Part shown: piece by piece, positions 56,572 through 64,000 of the stretch
How the letters are laid out: each line of letters opens with the position of its first letter
Numbering within the stretch: position 1 is the stretch's first letter
Assembly: GCF_021183625.1 (NCBI RefSeq)
Contig: NZ_CP089214.1
Span: forward strand, 3,906,001-3,970,000
Source: Nocardia asteroides
GTDB lineage: Bacteria; Actinomycetota; Actinomycetes; Mycobacteriales; Mycobacteriaceae
DNA length: 64,000 nt
Direction of reading: 5' to 3'
Notes under the pieces: model-generated
What the model was told of the DNA's origin: nothing
Database searches by the model: none
What the model saw: the letters and a program-made list of their open reading frames with translations, nothing else
Program-made: the position numbers and the translations under genes

Positions 56572-58200
56572 TCACCGGGCCGGGGGCAGGGCGGGGTGCT
56601 TCGTCCGGGCGCTGGCATCCGACCCGGAGCGGCCCGGGTGCCGCACCGGCGCGGCGGCGACGCCCGGGTCTCGAGGGCCGGGGGCGGCCACTTCCGGCCC
56701 GGACAGGGCGGGGTGCCGACCCGGACCGGCGGGGTCCGGCTCGAACGGGGGCGGCACGGTGGCGACCACCGGATGCTCCGGCTCGCCGTCCAGGACCGCC
56801 CCGACCACCACGGTGCGGGTGCGCCGGACGGTGAAGGTGATCTCCTCCCGCTCCTCCAGCGCCCGCACCGCGATCCGCAGCGGCTGGGCGGCGGTGCCGA
56901 TGGCAGCGGCGACGACGCCGGGCACGAACGGCCGGACGAGCCGGACGGCGGTGCCGGAGAACGGCACCGTGCCGAGGACAGGCAGGTGCACGGCGTCCGG
57001 GTCGGTGCGCGCGGGCAGGCCGGTGACGCGCGCCGGCTCGACCGGCACGGCGGCGGGCAGCGCGGGCGTGCCTGCCCGGTCGCCGGGCAGGGCGAGCCCG
57101 GCCGCCCGCGGCGACGGCTCGGTGATCCCGATCTCCAGCCCGCCGATGGCCGCGATCACCCGGGTGCGCTGGCGCTCCCGGTCGATCGCGGTATCCGCGT
57201 CGGCGACCAGCTTGACGGCGGTGAGCTCCTGCTCGGCCCGCACCCGCTCGGTCTCGGTGCGGGTCTGCGCGCGCAGTACCGCGATGGCCGCGTCCGCCTC
57301 CCGCTCGGCCCGGTCGCGCACCAGGTCGGCGGCGATCCTCCGGTCGAAGGTGGTGTCCCCGCGCCAGCGCCGCAGCAGCAGCGGGAGCAGCGCCAGCGCC
57401 ACGAAGACCAGCAGGCAGAGCAGCCGGGGGAGCAGCGCGGCGCGCTCGTTCATGGCCGACCAGCGGGCGCCGAGCCCGCGATCGGTGGTGGCGGCCGCCG
57501 CCCTCGTGCTCAGCTCCCGCTCGGCGATGCCGACCCGCTGGTCCAGCGCGGGCGCGCGCTGCTCGGCGGTGGCGAGCCGGTTGCGGGCGTCGGTGAGCAA
57601 CTCGTTGGCGGTCCGCGCCTCCGGCCCGTCGCCGGGCACCCCGGTGATCCTGGTATCCGGGCAGCCGGGGCCGGGGTTGAATTCGCAGCGCGCGGTGACA
57701 AGGGCGGTGTCGATATCGGCGCGCGCGGCGGCGACGGCGGCGTCCAGCGCGGTGCGCTCGGCGCGGGCCAGCTCCAGCTCGGCGCGGGCGGCGGTGACCG
57801 CGGGCCCGGACTCCGCCGCGGCGAGCGCGCGGTCGTCGAGGGCGCGGTCGACGGCGCCTGCGAAGAGCACGGTCGCGGCGAGTTCGGCGAGGACGACGCC
57901 GGTCAGCACCGCGAGCAGCGCGCGCCCGGCCGTGCCGAGCGGGTCCGGCATCCGCCCGGGGCGCGCGGTGGCGCAGGCCCGCCCGACCAGCGCGGCGAAG
58001 GCGGCGGCCGCGGTACCGGCCGCGACGGCACCGGCGACCGGGAGCGCGGGAGCCGAGGCCGCTGCCGTGACGCCGCCCGCGACCAGGGCGAAGCCGAGCA
58101 CGGCCGCACCGGTGGTGACGTAGCCCGAGCGCTCGTGCGGCAGCGCGGGAGCATCGGCAGGCGCACCGCCGAGCCGGGTGAACAGTCCGGTCGCGGTCAT
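56572..58200 (-). CDS. DUF4407 membrane protein, second copy
   Basis: A 542-aa protein with DUF4407 layout: about three to four N-terminal membrane segments (residues about 30-125), an outside coiled segment with Cys and ITGVPGDG, a final membrane segment (LPRLLCLLVFVALALLPLLL) and a long Glu/Arg/Ala-rich cytoplasmic coil (FDRRIAADLVRDRAEREADAAI), ending in a Pro-rich tail. It resembles the protein at 19050-20399 in architecture and in the TGVPG element. ATG 58200 has GGAG upstream. Function unknown. Confidence 0.75.
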   Translation of the reverse strand: MTATGLFTRLGGAPADAPALPHERSGYVTTGAAVLGFALVAGGVTAAASAPALPVAGAVAAGTAAAAFAALVGRACATARPGRMPDPLGTAGRALLAVLTGVVLAELAATVLFAGAVDRALDDRALAAAESGPAVTAARAELELARAERTALDAAVAAARADIDTALVTARCEFNPGPGCPDTRITGVPGDGPEARTANELLTDARNRLATAEQRAPALDQRVGIAERELSTRAAAATTDRGLGARWSAMNERAALLPRLLCLLVFVALALLPLLLRRWRGDTTFDRRIAADLVRDRAEREADAAIAVLRAQTRTETERVRAEQELTAVKLVADADTAIDRERQRTRVIAAIGGLEIGITEPSPRAAGLALPGDRAGTPALPAAVPVEPARVTGLPARTDPDAVHLPVLGTVPFSGTAVRLVRPFVPGVVAAAIGTAAQPLRIAVRALEEREEITFTVRRTRTVVVGAVLDGEPEHPVVATVPPPFEPDPAGPGRHPALSGPEVAAPGPRDPGVAAAPVRHPGRSGSDASARTKHPALPPAR

Positions 58201-58577
58201 GGACTCCACATCCTCGGTGTCGGTGGCGGACCGGGGCGTTCACAGAGTGACAGCATCCGGCCGACGCTTCGAGGGGGTGCGCGGCGATGTGGTCGAGTTC
58301 ACACGGAAGCCCTTGCCTCCCAGGACGACAGGGCGCCGCCGCTGGACCGGACGCCCGGTCTGTGGTGAACCCCACTCGACGGGTTAGCTGAAAGTGTGCC
58401 GGACTCCGCGCCGGAACAAGGATGCCGTACGGTCGGATCGCGTCACCCGCTTGTCACATCCCTGTCATATCCGTCTCAGCCAGCACGCGCCCGAGTTAGC
58501 CGCGGTGCGGCTGGTTTGTTCTCCCCTCCGCGGGGGAAATCTGTATCGACGCAGGTGGGCGCTGCTTCTTCAGTTCC

Positions 58578-58609
58578 GCACCCGGGTTTCGCCGCCGAAA
58601 CCCGGGTGC
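58578..58609. repeat. Perfect hairpin with 14-bp arms
   Basis: GCACCCGGGTTTCG (58578-58591), four-base loop CCGC, then the exact complement (58596-58609). It has no U-run on either strand. It could terminate transcripts entering from the left or be a structured leader. Confidence 0.7.
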
Positions 58610-58697
58610 GTCGCGTCGCTGGCACCCGGTGCCAGGGGATCGATCGACCCGCGAGCCCTGCCTTACACTGGACAACGCGCACAAAGTGGAGGACCGC

Positions 58698-58715
58698 ATG
58701 AAGAAGCCCAGCTAG
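58698..58715 (+). CDS. Candidate five-residue leader peptide upstream of gltB
   Basis: AAAGTGGAGG then, six bases on, ATG AAG AAG CCC AGC TAG, encoding MKKPS. The ribosome-binding site is among the strongest in the window for such a tiny frame. GAAGCCCA (58703-58710), inside the frame, pairs with TGGGCTTC (58744-58751), and ACC/GGT extends the stem, so ribosomes on the frame would open the hairpin. This suggests an attenuator; translation is not shown. Confidence 0.4.
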   Translation: MKKPS

Positions 58716-59066
58716 ACCTGATTTCCATTGAATCTGAGTTGGTTGGGCTTCGGACCTGACTTATCGTTTGCTCTTACGCCGGACACCGTCCGGCCTGCCG
58801 CCCCGCGCGCCGCAGCCCCGAGTCGGTGCTCAGGTAGCGGGCGGCCACCCGCACGGAGGTAGCGATCGCCCCAGCGCTTCGCTATCACCGAGCAGCCCAC
58901 ACGTAACACCCTGCGGGTGGACAACTGGAGACGTGACTGCACGCCGAGACCATCAGCGCGGCTGGATTCGGAACGTACGGACGCAGTCTTGACCAGGCGT
59001 TCGAACGAGATGGCCGCCACCGCGATGGCCCCGCTCCTCGATCGCCTACTTCCTGAAGGCAGAGGC

Positions 59067-62000
59067 ATGACGCAACTTCCCGGCCACCGGTCACCCGGAC
59101 CCATCGGTCTCTACGATCCGGCGAACGAGCACGACTCCTGTGGCGTCGCGTTCGTCGTCGACATGCACGGCCGCCGCAGCCGCGACATCGTCGACAAGGC
59201 CATTACGGCTCTGTTGAACCTGGAGCACCGCGGTGCCGCGGGCGCCGAGCCGAACTCCGGCGACGGCGCGGGCATCCTGATCCAGCTTCCGGACCGCTTC
59301 TTCCGTGCCGTGGCCGGCGTCGAGTTGCCCGCCGAAGGCTCCTACGCCTCCGGGATCGCCTTCCTGCCGCAGGCCCGCCGCGAGGCGGCAAGGGCCGCGT
59401 ACGGCGTGGAGAAGATCGTCAAGGAGGAGGGGCTCGAGGTCATCGGCTGGCGCGATGTGCCGATCGACGAGAGCTCGCTCGGCGCGCTCGCGCGCGACGC
59501 CATGCCCACCTTCCGGCAGATCTTCATCGCCTCCCCGAAGAACGCCGCCGAGCAGCTCTCCGGCATGGACCTGGAGCGCCGCGCCTACGTCATCCGCAAG
59601 CGGGTCGAGCACGAGCTCGGCAAGCAGGGCGCGGGCGAGGGCGCGACCGGTCGGGAGACGGTCTACTTCCCCAGCCTGTCCGGGCAGACCTTCGTCTACA
59701 AGGGCATGTTCACCACCCCGCAGCTGCGCGCCTTCTACCTGGACCTGCAGGACGACCGGGTGGAGAGCGCGCTCGGCATCGTGCACTCCAGGTTCTCCAC
59801 CAACACCTTCCCCTCGTGGCCGCTGGCGCACCCGTTCCGCCGGGTCGCGCACAACGGCGAGATCAACACCGTCACCGGCAACGAGAACTGGATGCGCGCG
59901 CGCGAGGCGCTGCTGCGCAGCGAGGTCTTCGGCATCGACCAGGCGGGCAAGAACCGGCTGGAGAAGATCTTCCCGGTCTGTACGCCGGGGGCGAGCGACA
60001 CCGCCCGCTTCGACGAGGTGCTGGAGCTGCTGCACCTCGGCGGCCGCAGCCTCCCGCACGCCGTGCTGATGATGATTCCCGAGGCATGGGAACGCAACGA
60101 GACGATGGACCCGGCCAACCGGGCGTTCTACCAGTACCACTCGATGCTGATGGAGCCGTGGGACGGCCCGGCATCGGTCTGCTTCACCGACGGCTCGGTC
60201 GTCGGCGCCGTGCTCGACCGCAACGGCCTGCGCCCGAGCCGGATCTGGGTCACCGACGACGGCCTGGTCGTGATGGCCTCCGAGGTCGGCGTGCTCGACA
60301 TCGACCCGGCCAAGGTGGTCAGGAAGGTCCGGCTGCAGCCGGGCCGGATGTTCCTCGTCGACACCGCCCAGGGCCGGATCGTCGGCGACGAGGAGATCAA
60401 GGCCACGCTGGCCGCCGAGCACCCCTACCAGGAGTGGCTGGACGAGGGCGTCAAGAAGCTCTCCGACCTGCCCGACCGCCCGCACGTGCACATGTCGCAC
60501 GACCGGGTGCTGATCCGGCAGCAGATCTTCGGCTACACCACCGAGGAGCTGAACCTGCTGCTCTCGCCGATGGCGAAGACCGGCGGCGAGGCGCTCGGCT
60601 CGATGGGCACCGACACCCCGATCGCGGTGCTCTCCGCGCGGCCCCGGCTGCTCTTCGACTACTTCTCGCAGATCTTCGCGCAGGTCACCAACCCGCCGCT
60701 GGACGCGATCCGGGAAGAGGTCGTCACCAGCCTCAAGCGCAACCTCGGCCCCGAGGGCGACCTGCTGCACCCCAGCGTGGAGTCGTGCAGGCAGATCGCC
60801 ATCGAGGGCCCGATCCTGGACAACGACGAGCTCGCCAAGCTGGTGCACATCAACGACGACGGCTCGCAGCCCGGGCTGCGCTCGGTGGTCGTGCGCGGGC
60901 TGTACCCGGTCGCCAAGGGCGGCAAGGGGCTGCGCCAGGCGATGAAGGCGATCAATACCCAGGTCTCGGCCGCGATCGAGGGCGGGGCGCGGATCATCGT
61001 GCTCTCCGACCGCGAGTCCAACGAGAAGCTGGCGCCGATCCCGTCGCTGCTGCTCACCGCCGCGGTGCACCACCACCTGGTGCGCGAGCGCACCCGCACC
61101 ATGGTCGGGCTGATCGTGGAGGCCGGTGACGCCCGCGAGGTGCACCACATGGCCACCCTCGTCGGCTTCGGCGCGGGCGCGGTGAACCCGTACATGGCCT
61201 TCGAGTCGCTGGAGGACATGCTGGAGCGCGGCGCGCTCGCCATGCCGGGCAGCACCGGCGACACCGGGGCCGACTACCGCGCGGCCGTCGCCAACTACAT
61301 CAAGGGCGCGGGCAAGGGCGTGCTCAAGGTGATGTCCAAGATGGGCATCTCCACCCTCGCCTCGTACAACGGCGCGCAGCTCTTCCAGGTCATCGGCCTG
61401 GCGCAGGAGCTGGTCGACGAGTACTTCACCGGGCTGCGCTCGCACCTGGACGGCATCGGCCTCGACGAGATCGCCGCCGACGTCGCCGCGCGGCACGGCG
61501 TGGCCTTCCTGGAGAACCGCAACGAGCGCGCGCACCGCGAGCTCGAGGTCGGCGGCGAGTACCAGTGGCGCCGCGAGGGCGAGTACCACCTGTTCAACCC
61601 GGACACCGTCTTCAAGCTGCAGCACGCCACCCGCAGCGGGCAGTACTCGGTCTTCAAGGAGTACACCAAGCTGGTGGACGACCAGTCCGAGCGGCTGGCC
61701 TCGCTGCGCGGGCTCTTCCAGTTCCGCAACGGCGCGCGCTCGCCGATCCCGATCGAGGAGGTCGAGCCGGCCACCGCGATCGTCAAGCGCTTCTCCACCG
61801 GCGCGATGAGCTACGGCTCCATCTCGGCCGAGGCGCACGAGACGCTGGCCATCGCCATGAACCGGCTCGGCGGCCGCTCGAACTCCGGCGAGGGCGGCGA
61901 GCACCCGGCCCGCTTCGAGGTCGAGGAGAACGGTGACTGGCGGCGCAGCGCGATCAAGCAGGTGGCCTCCGGCCGCTTCGGCGTGACCGCGCACTACCTG

Positions 62001-63719
62001 ACCAACTGCAGCGACATCCAGATCAAGATGGCCCAGGGCGCCAAGCCGGGCGAGGGCGGCCAGCTGCCCGCGCACAAGGTGTACCCGTGGGTCGCCGAGG
62101 TGCGGCACTCGACGCCGGGCGTCGGGCTGATCTCGCCCCCGCCGCACCACGACATCTACTCCATCGAGGATCTGGCGCAGCTGATCCACGACCTGAAGAA
62201 CGCGAACCCGCAGGCTCGGATTCACGTGAAACTTGTCGCGGAGCCCGGCGTCGGCACCGTCGCCGCAGGCGTCTCCAAGGCGCACGCCGACGTGGTGCTG
62301 ATCTCCGGGCACGACGGCGGCACCGGCGCCTCGCCGCTCACCTCGCTCAAGCACGCGGGCGGCCCCTGGGAGCTCGGCCTGGCCGAAACCCAGCAGACGC
62401 TGCTGCTGAACGGGTTGCGCGACCGGATCGTCGTGCAGGTCGACGGCCAGATGAAGACCGGCCGCGACGTGATGATCGCCGCGCTGCTCGGCGCCGAGGA
62501 GTACGGCTTCGCGACCGCGCCGCTGGTGGTCTCCGGCTGCATCATGATGCGCGTCTGCCACCTGGACACCTGCCCGGTCGGCGTCGCCACGCAGAACCCG
62601 GTGCTGCGCGAGCGCTTCACCGGCAAGCCGGAGTTCGTCGAGAACTTCTTCCTCTACATCGCCGAGGAGGTGCGCGAACTGCTGGCCTCGCTCGGCTTCC
62701 GCACCATCGACGAGGCCGTCGGCCGGGTCGACCTGCTCGACACCAGCAAGGCCAAGCAGCACTGGAAGGCGAGCAAGCTCGACCTCTCGCCGATCCTGGA
62801 CGACGTCGAGACGGCGTTCATGTACCAGGACCGCCGCTGCACCAAGACCCAGGACCACGGCCTGGACAAGGCGCTCGACCAGCAGCTCATCACGCAGAGC
62901 CGGGACGCGCTGGAGCGCGGCAAGGCGGTGAGGTTCGAGACCAAGATCTCCAACGTGAACCGCACCGTCGGCACCATGCTCGGCCACGAGGTGACCAAGC
63001 TCTACGGCGGCGCCGGGCTCCCCGACGACACCATCGACATCACCTTCACCGGCTCCGCGGGCAACAGCTTCGGCGCCTTCGTGCCCGCCGGCATCACGCT
63101 GCGGGTGCAGGGCGACGCCAACGACTACGTCGGCAAGGGGCTCTCCGGCGGCCACCTGGTGGTCCGGCCCTCGCCGAACGCTCCGGCCGATTTCGTGGCC
63201 GCGGAGAACATCATCGCGGGCAACGTGATCCTGTTCGGCGCGACCAACGGCAAGGCGTTCATCAACGGCGTGGTCGGCGAGCGGTTCGCGGTGCGCAACT
63301 CGGGCGCCGTCGCGGTGGTCGAGGGCGTCGGTGACCACGCCTGCGAGTACATGACCGGTGGCCGGGTGGTGATCCTCGGCGAGACCGGGCGCAACTTCGG
63401 TGCGGGCATGTCCGGCGGCGTCGCCATCGTCTACGACCCGGACGGCACCTTCGCCGCGAAGGTGAACCCGGAGCAGAGCGAGGCGGTGGAGCAGCTCTCG
63501 GGTGACGATTTCACCTGGCTGCGCGACATCATCGCCGAACACCGCGAGCAGACCGGTTCCGCGGTGGCCGATCGCATTCTCGGCGATTGGTCGCAGCAGG
63601 TGAACCACTTCGTGAAGGTCATGCCGCGCGAATACAAGAAGGTCCTGTTGGCGATCTCCGAGGCCGAGAAGGCCGGCCGGGACGTCGACGCTGCGATTAT
63701 GGAGGCCGCTCGTGGCTGA
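59067..63719 (+). CDS. gltB: Glutamate synthase large subunit
   Basis: GltB makes two glutamates from glutamine and 2-oxoglutarate. The 1550-aa protein has a short propeptide ending before Cys25 (EHDSCGVAF), the N-terminal nucleophile of the amidotransferase. The FMN/2-oxoglutarate synthase domain includes RLGGRSNSGEGGEHPARF and GHDGGTGASPLTSLKHAG, with the Fe-S cysteines at CIMMRVCHLDTCPVGVATQN. The C-terminal beta-helix (GXXGXXG repeats) is present. ATG 59067 follows GAAGGCAGAGG; the frame is open to 58917 but without family similarity. The stop overlaps gltD. Confidence 0.97.
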   Translation: MTQLPGHRSPGPIGLYDPANEHDSCGVAFVVDMHGRRSRDIVDKAITALLNLEHRGAAGAEPNSGDGAGILIQLPDRFFRAVAGVELPAEGSYASGIAFLPQARREAARAAYGVEKIVKEEGLEVIGWRDVPIDESSLGALARDAMPTFRQIFIASPKNAAEQLSGMDLERRAYVIRKRVEHELGKQGAGEGATGRETVYFPSLSGQTFVYKGMFTTPQLRAFYLDLQDDRVESALGIVHSRFSTNTFPSWPLAHPFRRVAHNGEINTVTGNENWMRAREALLRSEVFGIDQAGKNRLEKIFPVCTPGASDTARFDEVLELLHLGGRSLPHAVLMMIPEAWERNETMDPANRAFYQYHSMLMEPWDGPASVCFTDGSVVGAVLDRNGLRPSRIWVTDDGLVVMASEVGVLDIDPAKVVRKVRLQPGRMFLVDTAQGRIVGDEEIKATLAAEHPYQEWLDEGVKKLSDLPDRPHVHMSHDRVLIRQQIFGYTTEELNLLLSPMAKTGGEALGSMGTDTPIAVLSARPRLLFDYFSQIFAQVTNPPLDAIREEVVTSLKRNLGPEGDLLHPSVESCRQIAIEGPILDNDELAKLVHINDDGSQPGLRSVVVRGLYPVAKGGKGLRQAMKAINTQVSAAIEGGARIIVLSDRESNEKLAPIPSLLLTAAVHHHLVRERTRTMVGLIVEAGDAREVHHMATLVGFGAGAVNPYMAFESLEDMLERGALAMPGSTGDTGADYRAAVANYIKGAGKGVLKVMSKMGISTLASYNGAQLFQVIGLAQELVDEYFTGLRSHLDGIGLDEIAADVAARHGVAFLENRNERAHRELEVGGEYQWRREGEYHLFNPDTVFKLQHATRSGQYSVFKEYTKLVDDQSERLASLRGLFQFRNGARSPIPIEEVEPATAIVKRFSTGAMSYGSISAEAHETLAIAMNRLGGRSNSGEGGEHPARFEVEENGDWRRSAIKQVASGRFGVTAHYLTNCSDIQIKMAQGAKPGEGGQLPAHKVYPWVAEVRHSTPGVGLISPPPHHDIYSIEDLAQLIHDLKNANPQARIHVKLVAEPGVGTVAAGVSKAHADVVLISGHDGGTGASPLTSLKHAGGPWELGLAETQQTLLLNGLRDRIVVQVDGQMKTGRDVMIAALLGAEEYGFATAPLVVSGCIMMRVCHLDTCPVGVATQNPVLRERFTGKPEFVENFFLYIAEEVRELLASLGFRTIDEAVGRVDLLDTSKAKQHWKASKLDLSPILDDVETAFMYQDRRCTKTQDHGLDKALDQQLITQSRDALERGKAVRFETKISNVNRTVGTMLGHEVTKLYGGAGLPDDTIDITFTGSAGNSFGAFVPAGITLRVQGDANDYVGKGLSGGHLVVRPSPNAPADFVAAENIIAGNVILFGATNGKAFINGVVGERFAVRNSGAVAVVEGVGDHACEYMTGGRVVILGETGRNFGAGMSGGVAIVYDPDGTFAAKVNPEQSEAVEQLSGDDFTWLRDIIAEHREQTGSAVADRILGDWSQQVNHFVKVMPREYKKVLLAISEAEKAGRDVDAAIMEAARG
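62218..62233. promoter_or_regulatory. Possible distal parS site inside gltB
   Basis: GGATTCACGTGAAACT matches the 14-base parS centre at 13 positions and keeps TTCACGTGAA intact. It is coding sequence (HVKL), so chance is possible. It is 55 kb from oriC, well outside the main cluster. Confidence 0.5.
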
Positions 63720-64000
63720 CCCTCAGGGTTTTCTCAAGCACACCGCACGGGAGCTGCCCAAGCGGCGTCCGGTCCCGCTCCGGCTGATGGACTGGAAGGA
63801 GGTGTACGAGGATTTCTCGCACGACACCCTCCGCACCCAGGCCAGCCGCTGCATGGACTGCGGTATCCCGTTCTGTCACAACGGCTGTCCGCTCGGGAAC
63901 CTGATCCCGGACTGGAACGACCTGGTGTACAAGGACAACTGGCGCGACGCCATCGACCGGCTGCACGCCACCAACAACTTCCCGGAGTTCACCGGGCGGC
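63712..64000 (+). CDS. gltD: Glutamate synthase small subunit, 5' part
   Basis: The first 96 codons of gltD, cut off by the window end. It starts at GTG 63712 inside the end of gltB, with GGAGG six bases upstream. VADPQGFLKHTARELPKRRP is followed by the Fe-S cluster region SRCMDCGIPFCHNGCPLGN, the usual GltD signature. GltD passes electrons from NADPH to GltB. Confidence 0.96.
   Translation, partial: MADPQGFLKHTARELPKRRPVPLRLMDWKEVYEDFSHDTLRTQASRCMDCGIPFCHNGCPLGNLIPDWNDLVYKDNWRDAIDRLHATNNFPEFTGR

Larger units (their letters stand above)
58201..59066. promoter_or_regulatory. gltB upstream region with leader elements
   Basis: About 870 bp with no large gene. Contents from left to right: a 14-bp-arm hairpin (58578-58609), a -10-like TACACT (58664-58669), a strong GGAGG followed by a five-codon frame (58698-58715), a hairpin overlapping it (58703-58751), and GCCGGAC/GTCCGGC (58778-58794). 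GAAGGCAGAGG just before 59067 is the gltB ribosome-binding site. The arrangement suggests regulation in the leader RNA. Confidence 0.55.

Noticed and set aside
58210..59066. A known riboswitch class before gltB.
   Set aside because: The hairpins do not match the glnA, cobalamin, SAM or ydaO patterns I know; described only as leader structures.

Overview
The window is high-GC actinobacterial DNA around a chromosomal replication origin. Gene order and protein sequences match the Mycobacteriales, and Nocardia or a close relative is the best guess. The evidence is the rsmG-jag-yidC-yidD-rnpA-rpmH / dnaA-dnaN-recF-dciA-gyrB-gyrA core, the crgA-trpG-pknB-pknA-pbpA-rodA-pstP-fhaB-fhaA block next to tRNA-Leu, near-consensus parS sites and DnaA boxes. 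This is inferred from family knowledge, not from a database search.

Layout. 1-746: no gene I can support; two parS-like sites; parAB, expected here, is not visible. 747-4235 (minus): ribosome/membrane-insertion operon read away from the origin. 4236-7671: dnaA and the origin, with an intrinsic terminator, degenerate DnaA boxes, 28-bp palindromes and a DnaA-trio-like tract. 7672-16870 (plus): dnaN, recF, dciA, an alpha/beta hydrolase, gyrB, gyrA. 16911-18483: DUF3566 gene, tRNA-Ile, a 35-aa DLW-39 protein, tRNA-Ala. 18508-25107 (minus): an accessory block directly beside tRNA-Ala with visibly lower GC. 25238-30724: Mrr-like membrane nuclease, acyl-CoA dehydrogenase-like protein, DrrAB-type ABC exporter, rhomboid protease. 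30725-43716: PH-domain protein, CrgA, aminotransferase-type glutamine amidotransferase, a split RibD-like pair, then the Ser/Thr kinase and cell-wall growth cluster. 43942-47651: tRNA-Leu, methyltransferase, TetR and MMPL transporter. 48660-58200 (mostly minus): SpoIIM/RDD/DUF58/MoxR/DUF4129 membrane cluster, a class III adenylate cyclase and a DUF4407 protein. 59067-end: gltB and the start of gltD.

The most interesting region is 18508-25107. A Crp-type regulator with an intact cyclic-nucleotide pocket is followed by a tightly packed operon: a small class III cyclase-like protein, a P-loop NTPase, an SPFH-like protein, a DUF4407 membrane protein and a DUF5706 (PycTM) membrane effector. The five genes overlap or abut. 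The cyclase homologue and the NTPase share a matching short glycine-rich tag at identical spacing. This looks like an expanded Pycsar-type anti-phage or stress system in which a nucleotide signal, a sensor NTPase and a membrane effector act together; the function is inferred.
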